Below, one piece after another: positions 23,901-31,799 of a DNA stretch of 45,331 nucleotides. The stretch comes from CAZVJA01 sp964626885 (GTDB lineage: Bacteria > Planctomycetota > Planctomycetia > Planctomycetales > Planctomycetaceae). The translations under genes were made by a program, and so were the position numbers. The stretch lies in NCBI GenBank assembly GCA_964626885.1, contig CAZVJA010000018.1, positions 1 to 45,331 of the forward strand, read 5' to 3'. A model generated the notes under the pieces. The model was given only the letters and a program-made list of their open reading frames with translations. It was not told the DNA's origin and ran no database searches. Each line of letters begins with the position of its first letter. The stretch's first letter is position 1.

Positions 23901-25161
23901 TCATATCGTCCTTGGCTCGCAGACGCTCGGCGGTGCCTATGCGCTGGCGCGGAGCACCTTGGGTCAGATCGCCGTCAGGATCGCCCTGCAATGCAGCGAG
24001 TCCGATGCGCACCTGATTCTCAGCGAAGACAATGTCGCCGCCAAGCTGCTGTCCCGTCCCGGAGAGGCGATTTACAACGATGCGAACGGGCTTGTCGAAG
24101 GGAATCACCCATTTCAGGTTGCGTGGCTTCCTGACGACAGTCGCGAAATCTACCTTCGCAAAATCCATGAATTCGCGCAGTCGCGGAGGGTCCTACCGGG
24201 AGAGACGGTCGTGTTCGAGGGGAACACCCCTTCCGATCTGTGCCGCAATCACGCATTCACGCGTTTGGTCGAAAGAACTCGGTCCGACCGGCCTGCCGAT
24301 CCGACGTTCAACAGGGCTGATTCCTTTCCCACCGTTTGGCTTGGCGAGGCGGTCTCGATCAAGCCGACTCCTTCCGTTTCCTTCCAAGGTCGCGCGGGAG
24401 AGAATCTGCTGATCGTCGGACAAGAAGAAGAGTCGGCCAAGGGAGTGCTTGCCGTCGCAATGCTCACACTGGCGGCACAATCATCTCTCGGGGGATGTGA
24501 CGCATCGCAACTTGCCGGCTGCCATTTGCTCGATGGCGATATCGACAATTCCCGTCGCACAACATACTTTCACGAACTCGCCGCGCTATGGCCAGACCGG
24601 GTGCGCATTGATGGTCCAAAGACCAGCGCGAGTGTTGTGGAGAAGATCGCCGCGGAAGTGACGCGCAGAATCGAGCAAGGTTCGCAGCAATTTTCCCCCG
24701 TGTTCCTCTTCATCTCCAATCTCGCGAGGTTTCGCAGCCTCCGAAACGAGGAGGATGATTTCGGTTTTTCGAGCGGTGCCTCTGCCGGTCCGAGCCCGGG
24801 GAAGCTACTCGCAACCGTGCTACGCGACGGTCCCGAGGTCGGCGTGCATACGATCATCTGGTGCGACAATTACGGCAACCTTGGCCGGTGGATCAATTAC
24901 CAGATGCTCCGCGATTTCGACTTACGACTGGTGTATCAGATGAACGCCGCCGATTCGAGCAATCTGATCGACACCCCAGCCGCGAGCAAACTCGGCCCGT
25001 ACCGGGCGCTGTTGAGCTTTCGGGAATCAGGGCGTCTCGAAAAACTGCGCCCCTATGCCGCGCCGAATGCTGCCGACTTCCATTGGATCAAGGAACGTCT
25101 TCAACGGACCGGGATTGAGAGCCCGGACACTTCCGCTGTGGATCGTGCACTCATCCAATGA
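20965..25161 (+). CDS. FtsK/SpoIIIE-type membrane ATPase (EccC-like)
   Basis: This 1398-residue protein has an N-terminal coiled coil (about 60-250), two membrane segments (about 271-300 and 312-335), a second coiled coil (about 360-500), and then three ATPase-like regions. The first, around 560-700, is degenerate. The second has an intact Walker A, GKTGSGKSS, at 840-848 and a Walker B, ILLVIDEFQEFF, with Asp947. The third, around 1140-1390, has GQEEESAKG in place of a P-loop. EccC/EssC ATPases of type VII secretion also chain several such domains, usually with the most active one first; here the middle one is intact. It should drive export of the small helical proteins. The ATG at 20965 has GAGG six bases before it; starts at 21037 and 21121 are possible. 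Operon with the WXG100-like protein. Confidence 0.85.
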   Translation: MEAEGEVCRNEACGAFDARTAMQRMNDEPESLPANELKGEHARRITTGEPEFMPQLLTDEEYQKQLQNLRRAIEERSTSFRSLNTEHAERVASLEENQRQALKAVEERFAQARTMLDRDHANTKATALDDFETQHRSIETEYRTVANDIERRYANDAAAAERHKADANWMVMSVLDDGAEESPRYQFELLSKRLTQKKDRLRDLRQDAERLAAEAEETLNDAWLRPWATPVEQESPPTQLAESEERFLSGCDLIQRGHEDLQRQRLRSLFHGVLPVLLLVHCWVVLAALLLFVVDPVWLNVRAFGDPTTWQNATIGVAGIVSLMGLLALLGLARSRGCSAASTVRHGIAEVRLCHRCWLDLAQQEIHTQSEECKRRYQSIAAGRMRSLTKINNQAAQSLEEFSQRKRRELADAEAMYPPLLGKISRRHDDTMQAIETAYSQKMDAIVTGRDRELQAARDEYARLRAQWELSVAGKRETAAQRWDSVFRSFQKFAETVQSSTERAEVAWAAMLEDDWTLPASIPNAVPVGRYICDISKETASLVQQPEFTDSHTIVELPICLRFPEQGSLLLRADGDGKGAAAAAIRATMLRLLTALPPGRVRMTIIDPVGLGEDFSAFMHLADFDEKIAGGRIWTESAQIERRLADLSGHMERIFQAYLRNEFDTIDEYNAQAGEVAEPYHFLVVSNFPVNFTEAAARRLASLAASGARCGIYTLISCDTKQPLPRGFEMSDLESNAKTLDWRGNGFRSRTAELSSLPIELDLPPRSTDFVKIVRSIGVQSKHAHRVEVPFERVAPKQEELWTANSSSGVDVALGRAGATRLQHLKLGKGTSQHVLVAGKTGSGKSSLLHTMITNAALNYSPDEIEFYLVDFKKGVEFKTYETHKLPHARVIGIESDREFGVSVLERLDGVLRERGELFRLHGVQDIESYRRDLPDAKLPRILLVIDEFQEFFVDEDALSQSASLLLDRLVRQGRAFGIHIVLGSQTLGGAYALARSTLGQIAVRIALQCSESDAHLILSEDNVAAKLLSRPGEAIYNDANGLVEGNHPFQVAWLPDDSREIYLRKIHEFAQSRRVLPGETVVFEGNTPSDLCRNHAFTRLVERTRSDRPADPTFNRADSFPTVWLGEAVSIKPTPSVSFQGRAGENLLIVGQEEESAKGVLAVAMLTLAAQSSLGGCDASQLAGCHLLDGDIDNSRRTTYFHELAALWPDRVRIDGPKTSASVVEKIAAEVTRRIEQGSQQFSPVFLFISNLARFRSLRNEEDDFGFSSGASAGPSPGKLLATVLRDGPEVGVHTIIWCDNYGNLGRWINYQMLRDFDLRLVYQMNAADSSNLIDTPAASKLGPYRALLSFRESGRLEKLRPYAAPNAADFHWIKERLQRTGIESPDTSAVDRALIQ

Positions 25162-25260
25162 ACTCGTATCGCGCTCAGGCCGGCTTTCATGTTGCGCACG
25201 GATATCACATCGCTCGCAACTGTCACCGCGTTGCCAATACAGCGAGCTTAGGACTCGTGC

Positions 25261-26583
25261 TCATTTTGAAAACGGAAGCCATCCCATCACGCCTCGTGCG
25301 TGAACCCGCTGACCGTTAAGAAACCGCACGAGATCAGTCCGGAGTTCCTTCGCAGTTTGATACCGGTGGGTGGGATCTTTCGCCATGGCCCGCGCGACGA
25401 CTGCATCCAGATCGCGCGGCACCCATGTGTTTCTGTCGCGTACCCTGGGAATGGGTGACTGCAGAATCTGACTGACGAGACTGTTCCGGTCTTCGGAAGC
25501 GAACAGCGAAGTCCGCGTCAGCAGTTCGAACAGGGTGACGCCCAGGGAATAGATATCGCTGCGGACGTCGATGGTTCCCGAAAATTGCTCGGGGGCGATG
25601 TAACGCAATGTTCCGGCGGGATGCGCGGCCGTGTCTTCGATCAACTCCCCGGTTTCCTTGGCTAATCCGAAATCGGTCAGCCAGATGCGGCCGTCCGCAT
25701 CGAGGAGCACGTTGGCGGGTTTGATGTCGCGATGCAGAGTGCCGCGGGCGTGCGCGTATTCCAGGGCACCGGCGATCTGCTCACCGATTTGCGCGAACAG
25801 CAACCAGGAATCGCGCCCCAGGCCGTTCGCGAAGCTTGCATCCTCTTCGTCGCCGGCCTGCGACCCGGCACTCTTCGCCGCCGATTTTTTTTCGGACGGG
25901 GGACCCTCGACACCAAACTCCTCGGAGGGTTCTTCCTGCGAGATCCGGCCGCCGACCGCGAATTGCGCGAGAATATCGTGCGGAAAGACGACACCCCGGC
26001 GGCCGCTCAGTTGCTGAATCAACCAGTCCAACCCCGCTCCGCGGACCAGTTGCATCACGTAATAACAGAGGCCGTCGTATTCCCCGAAATTTGACACGGG
26101 AACAATGTTCGGATGCTTCAGCCTCGCGGCCGTCTGAGCTTCCCGCTCGAATCGCTCACGCAATTCTGTCGTCGTGAGAAATGGAAGCACCTTGACCGCG
26201 ACACGTAGTCGCGAGGAAATCTCCTCCGCCTCGAAGACAATTCCCATCGCGCCCCGGCCGATTTCGCGCAGGATGCGAAAATCCCCGAAACGTTCGCTGG
26301 CGAGAATGCTGATCGCCCGATGCTCGAGCGACGTGCGCGTGCGAAACGCTTTCCATCCTTCCATGGCCGCCAGCAACGGAAACAGTTCGGCGATTTCGCC
26401 TGCCAACTCCGGGTTGCGTGCCACATACGCATCGATTTCGGGGTTGCGTCCCTGCCGCACGGCATCGATGAATTCGCTGGCGAGGACTTCAAGAGGCTCG
26501 CGGCCGTGCGCGGCGTCGGCCGGGTTCCGGACAGGAAATCCGTAGATGGCTGGTTCAAACGGTTCTTGCGGGTTTTCAGACAT
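25261..26583 (-). CDS. Hanks-type serine/threonine protein kinase
   Basis: This 440-residue kinase has the Gly loop IGRGAMGIVF at 108-117, the ATP Lys131 (VAVKVL), the catalytic HRDIKPAN at 284-291 with Asp286, DFGLA at 304-308, and AGTLRYIAPEQF. The N-terminal 95 residues are a separate helical domain (EVLASEFIDAVRQGRNPEI...) common in planctomycete kinases. An insert of about 60 charged residues lies between the N- and C-lobes (about 192-255). No membrane segment and no sensor domain follow, so it is cytoplasmic. It lies 36 bases after an ECF sigma factor gene on the same strand, a typical planctomycete pair in which the kinase probably controls the sigma factor. It converges on the T7SS-like operon. 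Confidence 0.92.
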   Translation of the reverse strand: MSENPQEPFEPAIYGFPVRNPADAAHGREPLEVLASEFIDAVRQGRNPEIDAYVARNPELAGEIAELFPLLAAMEGWKAFRTRTSLEHRAISILASERFGDFRILREIGRGAMGIVFEAEEISSRLRVAVKVLPFLTTTELRERFEREAQTAARLKHPNIVPVSNFGEYDGLCYYVMQLVRGAGLDWLIQQLSGRRGVVFPHDILAQFAVGGRISQEEPSEEFGVEGPPSEKKSAAKSAGSQAGDEEDASFANGLGRDSWLLFAQIGEQIAGALEYAHARGTLHRDIKPANVLLDADGRIWLTDFGLAKETGELIEDTAAHPAGTLRYIAPEQFSGTIDVRSDIYSLGVTLFELLTRTSLFASEDRNSLVSQILQSPIPRVRDRNTWVPRDLDAVVARAMAKDPTHRYQTAKELRTDLVRFLNGQRVHARGVMGWLPFSK

Positions 26584-26619
26584 CGATGCCGGTCCCGTTG
26601 CGGAATGAGATGTGGCTGA

Positions 26620-27261
26620 TCAGGGCATCGGAAAACCGGGGATCGCTTCGAGCACCTGCCGCAACCGGCCGAGGGCCCGAACGTAACGCATGCTGGCGGC
26701 CTGCGGAGTCATGCCGAGCACCTGGGCGGCTTCACTATTCGTCAGTTCCTCGAAGTGCCGCAGGGCCAGCATTTCGCGATCAACGTCGCTCATGCCCATC
26801 AGTGCGGCATCGATCTGCTGGGCTCGTTCGGTGCGCAAGGCCGCCTGGCTGGGAGAAGTCAAACAGCCGAGCAGATGAAACGCCAGCGACGCGGATGTCG
26901 ATTCCGAACTCCAGCCGCCGTACATGGAAACGTCCCGCTTGGCCGATCGTTTTTGCGCCCCAAGCTGACGGCGATGGATGTCGATTAACGTCTGGTTGAC
27001 GATTTGCCGCAGCCAGATGAAGAACGTCTCGGGTCGATCGGTCAGCAGGTGTTTCATCCGCTGTTCGGCCGAGAGATAGGCTTCCTGGAGGACATCGTCG
27101 GCATCGACACGGCCATAGATTCGGCGATCGAGTCGAAAGTTGACGATGCGGCGCAACCTTGGACGGTGAAAATCGAAGAGCTGGGCGAGCGCCTGCTTGT
27201 TACCGTGAATAACCTCGTTGACGAGATGCCGCTCGTCGAAGGTGACCGGTTCTTCGCCCAT
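26620..27261 (-). CDS. ECF-type RNA polymerase sigma factor
   Basis: This 213-residue protein has sigma region 2 (GNKQALAQLFDFHRPRLRRI, with DADDVLQEAYL at the -10 binding helix) and region 4 (MSDVDREMLALRHFEELTNS followed by EAAQVLGMTPQAASMRYVRA). It lacks regions 1 and 3, as expected for ECF factors. The linker is longer than average. Planctomycete ECF factors of this kind are usually linked to Ser/Thr kinases, and here the kinase gene follows directly. No anti-sigma factor gene is seen. It probably controls its own operon, and perhaps the surface genes nearby; its target promoters cannot be seen. Confidence 0.92.
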   Translation of the reverse strand: MGEEPVTFDERHLVNEVIHGNKQALAQLFDFHRPRLRRIVNFRLDRRIYGRVDADDVLQEAYLSAEQRMKHLLTDRPETFFIWLRQIVNQTLIDIHRRQLGAQKRSAKRDVSMYGGWSSESTSASLAFHLLGCLTSPSQAALRTERAQQIDAALMGMSDVDREMLALRHFEELTNSEAAQVLGMTPQAASMRYVRALGRLRQVLEAIPGFPMP

Positions 27262-27459
27262 ACTGTTGGCTCATTTCCCCCCACCGATTCATCCACTTGG
27301 GCAACGTGTAGTATTCGTCCATTGACAGGCACGGTCAAGACGAAGATTCGAGCAGGAAAGAGAACACGAACCTCCCTCGAGTTCACCAGCAAGCCATCGG
27401 CAACAACCGACGGACGAACCCGGCCGAGCAGAGCGATATCCGCGCTGCGTGATGTCTCG

Positions 27460-28788
27460 TTACATCCACTCGCTGATGACCCGTCCCTCGTTAAGGCGAA
27501 TGGGGCGGCCATCCGGTGCTTGGGGGGTCAGATCGTGCGGAACGCCGAGCTTGGCATAGATGGTCGCGGCGATGTCGTCCGTGAAGTATTCGTTGCGCGT
27601 CGGGAGACTGCCGCTGTCGTCTGTTTCGCCCAGCACGTAACCTCCGGGGACTCCGGCACCCGCCATCACGATGAACCCTGCCGAAGCCCAGTGGTCGCGG
27701 CCGCTGGCGGAATTGATTTCCGGCGTGCGGCCGAAATCGGTCAGCCAGACGACGAGTGTCGTGTCGAGCATGCCCCGTTCCTGAAGGTCGATCAACAGCT
27801 GCGGCAAACCTTGATCGACCGGCGGCATGCGGCTCCCCTTGAGTGCCGCGAAGTTATTCTGGTGCGTATCCCAGCCGGCGTCGGTGACGGTGACGAACCG
27901 CACCCCCGATTCGATCAGCCGTCGTGCGAGCAGGCAGCTTTGCCCGAAGCGGTTCTTCCCATATGCCTCGCGAAGCTTTGGGTCTTCTTTCTCAATCTCG
28001 AAGGCCTTCTTCGTCTCTGGTGCCGTCACCATATTGAACGCGGCTTTGACGTGTTCATCCATCACATCGAAGGCGGCGGGCTGAGTCTCGGCCGCGCGTT
28101 GCAGGGCGTCGATTCTTCCGAGCATTTTTTGACGGCGTTCGATCCGCTCCGAGGTTGTGCCGGCCGGAGGGGTAATGTCGCGGACAGTAAATTTCTCGGC
28201 ACTGGGGTCCGCCAGAATCTCAAACGGATTATGCGACAACCCGAGAATTCCGGCCGAGCCGCCGCCAAAGCGACGATCCAGGGAGTTCCCCAACTGCACG
28301 AACGGCGGCATCGCCGACTTGAAACCTTTCAGCGAACTGATCACCGAACCGTAACAGGGGTATTCCACGGTCGGGTTGAACTGACGGCCAGACATCATCC
28401 AGGCGTCGGCATGTCCGTGGCTGGCATTCTTCGGGTTCCAGCCGCGCAGCACCGCGAAACGCTTTAACTCCTTGGCCAAGCGCGGGCAGATTTCGCTAAA
28501 CTGCACTCCGGGAACGGCAGTGTTGATCGCACCAAATTCCCCACGAACCGAAACCCGCGCGTTCGGCTTGGGGTCCAGCGTGTCATGATGACTGGTACCG
28601 CCATGCGTCCAGATGAGGATGCAATTGACATCCGGTGAAGACGCGTTGGAGGTCGCGGCCTGTGCAGTGCGAGCGGCGAGTAGCCGTGGAAGCGAGAGCC
28701 CAAGTCCCGCCAGACTGCCGATCTGGAGAAATCCGCGGCGCGTGACCCGTTCGCAGTTCCGTTCGTAACCTGGCAGCAGGTCGAGCAT
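27460..28788 (-). CDS. DUF1501 family Tat-exported protein
   Basis: This 442-residue protein starts with a Tat signal (TRRGFLQIGSLAGLGLSLPR) and continues with the sulfatase-like DUF1501 fold: CILIWTHGGTSHHDTLDPKP, RGEFGAINTAVPGVQFSE, ASHGHADAWMMSGRQ, and near the C-terminus VVWLTDFGRTPEINSASGRD. DUF1501 proteins are extremely abundant in planctomycetes, are related to the alkaline phosphatase fold, and usually sit next to DUF1549/DUF1553 proteins, as here. Their biochemical activity is not established. The ATG at 28788 has GGGAG seven bases upstream. It is divergent from the DUF1549/1553 gene, with 504 bases between. Confidence 0.92.
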   Translation of the reverse strand: MLDLLPGYERNCERVTRRGFLQIGSLAGLGLSLPRLLAARTAQAATSNASSPDVNCILIWTHGGTSHHDTLDPKPNARVSVRGEFGAINTAVPGVQFSEICPRLAKELKRFAVLRGWNPKNASHGHADAWMMSGRQFNPTVEYPCYGSVISSLKGFKSAMPPFVQLGNSLDRRFGGGSAGILGLSHNPFEILADPSAEKFTVRDITPPAGTTSERIERRQKMLGRIDALQRAAETQPAAFDVMDEHVKAAFNMVTAPETKKAFEIEKEDPKLREAYGKNRFGQSCLLARRLIESGVRFVTVTDAGWDTHQNNFAALKGSRMPPVDQGLPQLLIDLQERGMLDTTLVVWLTDFGRTPEINSASGRDHWASAGFIVMAGAGVPGGYVLGETDDSGSLPTRNEYFTDDIAATIYAKLGVPHDLTPQAPDGRPIRLNEGRVISEWM

Positions 28789-29292
28789 GTTGCATCTCCC
28801 TGGTTCGGCGGTTGCACAAGGCGTTCCCGGTGGGGAGTGTTAGGCACTCCGCGGTCACCCGGAAGGCGTTCCATTGCGCAATTTCAGCCCGTGGCTTATT
28901 CTACCAAACGGCCGGGACGGATCAACGGAAAAGCATTTGTGAGTTGGTCCGCCAGGATTTTGGGAAATCACGGGGTCAGATCCATCATAAACGCGCCGGC
29001 TTATCAGCCCCAGCCATGCACACTCGTTGTATTGCGTTGAGTCCCACTCCTGAGGGTCTTTCCTTGGCAGCGGGGGTATTGAATCGCAATAATGGAAATA
29101 TTGGCATTCGTCGATGGGTGATTGCCTGATCGACACTGATGAGTGCAAGTTTACCTGCCTTATGGAAAACAGTTGGGGAACACTTCGCGGTGTTCCTTCC
29201 TTCAGCGGCCGACCAAAAAACCAACATACTCGGATTTCCAGGAATCCATCCCGCCTGACGCCGACCTCACACCCGAACCTCGGAGGGCATCC
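28789..29292. other. Divergent promoter region without a recognised gene
   Basis: No protein or RNA gene is evident. It should carry promoters for both the DUF1501 gene and the DUF1549/1553 gene. Two clean hairpins are visible: 28834-28850 (GGAGTG with CACTCC around TTAGG) and 29177-29196 (GGAACAC with GTGTTCC around TTCGCG). Neither is followed by a T-tract; the second would lie in the 5' leader of the downstream transcript. Confidence 0.4.
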
Positions 29293-31791
29293 GTGATCTC
29301 GCGCGGTCCGCAATTCTCAAACGCAGCATGGTGGCTGGGCCTTGGCCTATCGATCCTTACCTTTTCGTTGGGCTCAACCGCATGCGGTGACGAGCCTGGG
29401 CTGCATGTGACACCGGCGCAGGTTTCACTTCGCGGAAATTTCGATCGCGCACAACTTCTCGTACGAGCCGTCCCCAGTGGGAGCATGCCCGATCACCGCT
29501 CGAACGATCTCACGCACCAAGCCGATTACACATCCTCGAATCCCTCCGTAGTAACCGTGAGCCGTACCGGTCAATTGCTGGCCGTGGGGAATGGTACGGC
29601 AGAGATTGCTCTCAAAGCGGGAGCGAACAGCGCCAAAGTTCCGGTAACGGTGAGCGATGTCGTGCCGTCGCCGCAGATCGACTACATCGGCTCAGTCAGC
29701 CCGATCGTGAATAAAGCGGGCTGCAACATGGGGGCGTGCCACGCCACGCAGCATGGCAAGGGGGGCTTCAAACTGTCGGTGTTCGGGTTCGATCCACAGG
29801 GAGATCATGCGGCCATTGTTCGCGACCGTTCGCAGCGGCGCGTCAATTTTCTCGATCCGGAACAGAGCCTGCTGCTGCAGAAGCCGATGTTGCAAGTTCC
29901 CCACGGTGGGGGGAAACGGCTGCTAAAGGATTCCGTGGAGTACCAGGAACTCGTTACCTGGATTCGGAACGGTGCCCCGGGACCGGCCTCGGGGAGCCCG
30001 CGCGTCACGAAGATTGCCGTCACCCCAAACCGCCGGGTGGGAAACGTCGGCTTGCAGCAGCAATTGCGCGTGGAAGGAGAGTACAGCAACGGTGAGCATC
30101 GCGACGTGACCGCGCTCGCGCGGTACAACGCGATGGATGATTCGGTCCTCGAAGTCACTCCGGAAGGTTTAGTGACCGTGACGGGCCGGGGACAAGCGCC
30201 GGTGATGATCCGCTTTGAGGGGCAAGCGGAAATCGCTATGTTTGCCGTCCCGTACACGGAGAATGTTCAACTCGCCGGCTGGACCAACAATAACTTCGTG
30301 GACGAACATGCCTCGGCGAAATTCCGCGAGCTGGGAATTGAGCCGTCGGGATTGTGCGACGACTCGACGTTTTTGCGGCGTGTGTATCTTGACGCCATCG
30401 GCACGCAGCCGACATTGGAGGAAACGAAGGCGTTCCTCGAATCGAAAGAGCCGAAGAAGCGAGAGCAATTGATCGATCGGCTGCTCGGATTGACGGGGGA
30501 CTCGAAGCTCGACACGTATAACGATCAATACGCGGCCTGGTGGACGCTCAAATGGTCCGACCTGATTCGCAACGACAGCAACACGGTCGGCGAGCAAGGG
30601 ATGTGGGCGCTCCACAACTGGATTCGAGAATCGTTCCGCACGAACAAGCCGATCGATCGTTTTGTCCGCGAACTGGTGACCGCCAAAGGCTCGATCTATC
30701 GCAATGGACCCGCCAATTACTTCCGCATCAATTCCAATCCTCCGGATCTCGCCGAAGCGACTTCACAATTGTTTCTGGGGGTGCGGCTGCAGTGCGCGAA
30801 GTGCCATCACCATCCGTTCGAGAAATACGGCCAGGATGACTACTACGCGTTTGCGTCGTTCTTCGCGCGCGTCGGGACAAAAGGGAGCCAGGAATTCGGC
30901 TTGTTTGGAGGAGAACAAGTCGTGATTGTCCGTTCCGGCGGAGAGGTGAATCACCCCAAGACCGGAGCGGTGATGAAACCCACCCCGCTCGAAGGGAGCG
31001 AGGTCGATAACCCGCTTGACCGCAGAATTGCATTGGCCGAATGGTTGACTTCTCCGACGAATGCCTATTTCTCGCGATCGATCGCCAACCGCTATGTGTT
31101 CTACCTGCTGGGACGCGGGCTTGTGGAACCGGTCGATGACATGCGGGCCACCAATCCCGCCACGAATCCCGAACTGCTCAACGCTCTGGCAAAGGAGTTT
31201 GTCGACAGCGGATTCAACGCGAAGCGTCTGCTGCGGGCGATTCTCGTGTCACGGCTGTACCAGTTGGATTCGCAACCCACGAAATCGAACGCATCGGACC
31301 AGAAGTTCTATAGTCATTACAAGGTCAAGCGGATCGGGGCCGAGGCGCTCCTGGATGCAATCGACGCTGCAACCGGCACACAAACCAAATTTCAGAACAT
31401 CCCACGCGGAACGCATGCCATCGAACTTCCGGATGCCGAATATCAGGACTACTTCCTGAAGACGTTCGGGAAGCCGCGACGCGTGAGCGTCTGCGAGTGC
31501 GAGCGATCTCCGGATGAAAGTCTCGCCCAAGCGCTGCACACGCTCAACGGCGATATTGTGATCGGCAAGATCGCGGAGGGAGAAGGCCGCGTGGCAAAGC
31601 TTCTGGCCGCCAAAAAATCTCACGAGGAAATGGTGGACGAATTGTACCTTGCGGCCTTGAGCCGGTATCCGACGGACGCCGAAAAAGAAGCGGGCCGCCA
31701 GTTCCTGAAGGAAAGCCCCAGCCCGAAGGAATGTTACGAAGACCTGCTTTGGGCGCTCATCAACTCGAAGCAGTTTCTGTTCGTGCATTGA
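29293..31791 (+). CDS. DUF1549/DUF1553 protein with Ig-like domain and heme-like Cys motifs
   Basis: This 832-residue protein starts at GTG 29293, with GGAGGG five bases upstream, and has a signal sequence (WWLGLGLSILTFSLGSTACG). A Big2-type Ig domain covers about 35-125. Cys144, Cys149 and His150 (CNMGACH) form a CX4CH motif, then a second Ig-like region follows to about 330, then DUF1549 (LRRVYLDAIGTQPTLEE...) with a CXXCH motif at 501-505 (LQCAKCHHHPFEKYG), and DUF1553 (DRRIALAEWLTSPTNAYFSR). Families with these domains are near universal in planctomycetes and are often called cytochrome-like, though heme binding is mostly untested. It is followed after eight bases by the PPC-domain gene. 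A longer frame from 29143 lacks a signal at its start. Confidence 0.9.
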   Translation: MISRGPQFSNAAWWLGLGLSILTFSLGSTACGDEPGLHVTPAQVSLRGNFDRAQLLVRAVPSGSMPDHRSNDLTHQADYTSSNPSVVTVSRTGQLLAVGNGTAEIALKAGANSAKVPVTVSDVVPSPQIDYIGSVSPIVNKAGCNMGACHATQHGKGGFKLSVFGFDPQGDHAAIVRDRSQRRVNFLDPEQSLLLQKPMLQVPHGGGKRLLKDSVEYQELVTWIRNGAPGPASGSPRVTKIAVTPNRRVGNVGLQQQLRVEGEYSNGEHRDVTALARYNAMDDSVLEVTPEGLVTVTGRGQAPVMIRFEGQAEIAMFAVPYTENVQLAGWTNNNFVDEHASAKFRELGIEPSGLCDDSTFLRRVYLDAIGTQPTLEETKAFLESKEPKKREQLIDRLLGLTGDSKLDTYNDQYAAWWTLKWSDLIRNDSNTVGEQGMWALHNWIRESFRTNKPIDRFVRELVTAKGSIYRNGPANYFRINSNPPDLAEATSQLFLGVRLQCAKCHHHPFEKYGQDDYYAFASFFARVGTKGSQEFGLFGGEQVVIVRSGGEVNHPKTGAVMKPTPLEGSEVDNPLDRRIALAEWLTSPTNAYFSRSIANRYVFYLLGRGLVEPVDDMRATNPATNPELLNALAKEFVDSGFNAKRLLRAILVSRLYQLDSQPTKSNASDQKFYSHYKVKRIGAEALLDAIDAATGTQTKFQNIPRGTHAIELPDAEYQDYFLKTFGKPRRVSVCECERSPDESLAQALHTLNGDIVIGKIAEGEGRVAKLLAAKKSHEEMVDELYLAALSRYPTDAEKEAGRQFLKESPSPKECYEDLLWALINSKQFLFVH

Positions 31792-31799
31792 GGAATCCC

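Noticed and set aside
27004..28467. 487-codon plus-strand frame opposite the sigma factor and DUF1501 gene
   Set aside because: Spans two real genes on the other strand and the promoter between them; translation has no domain.
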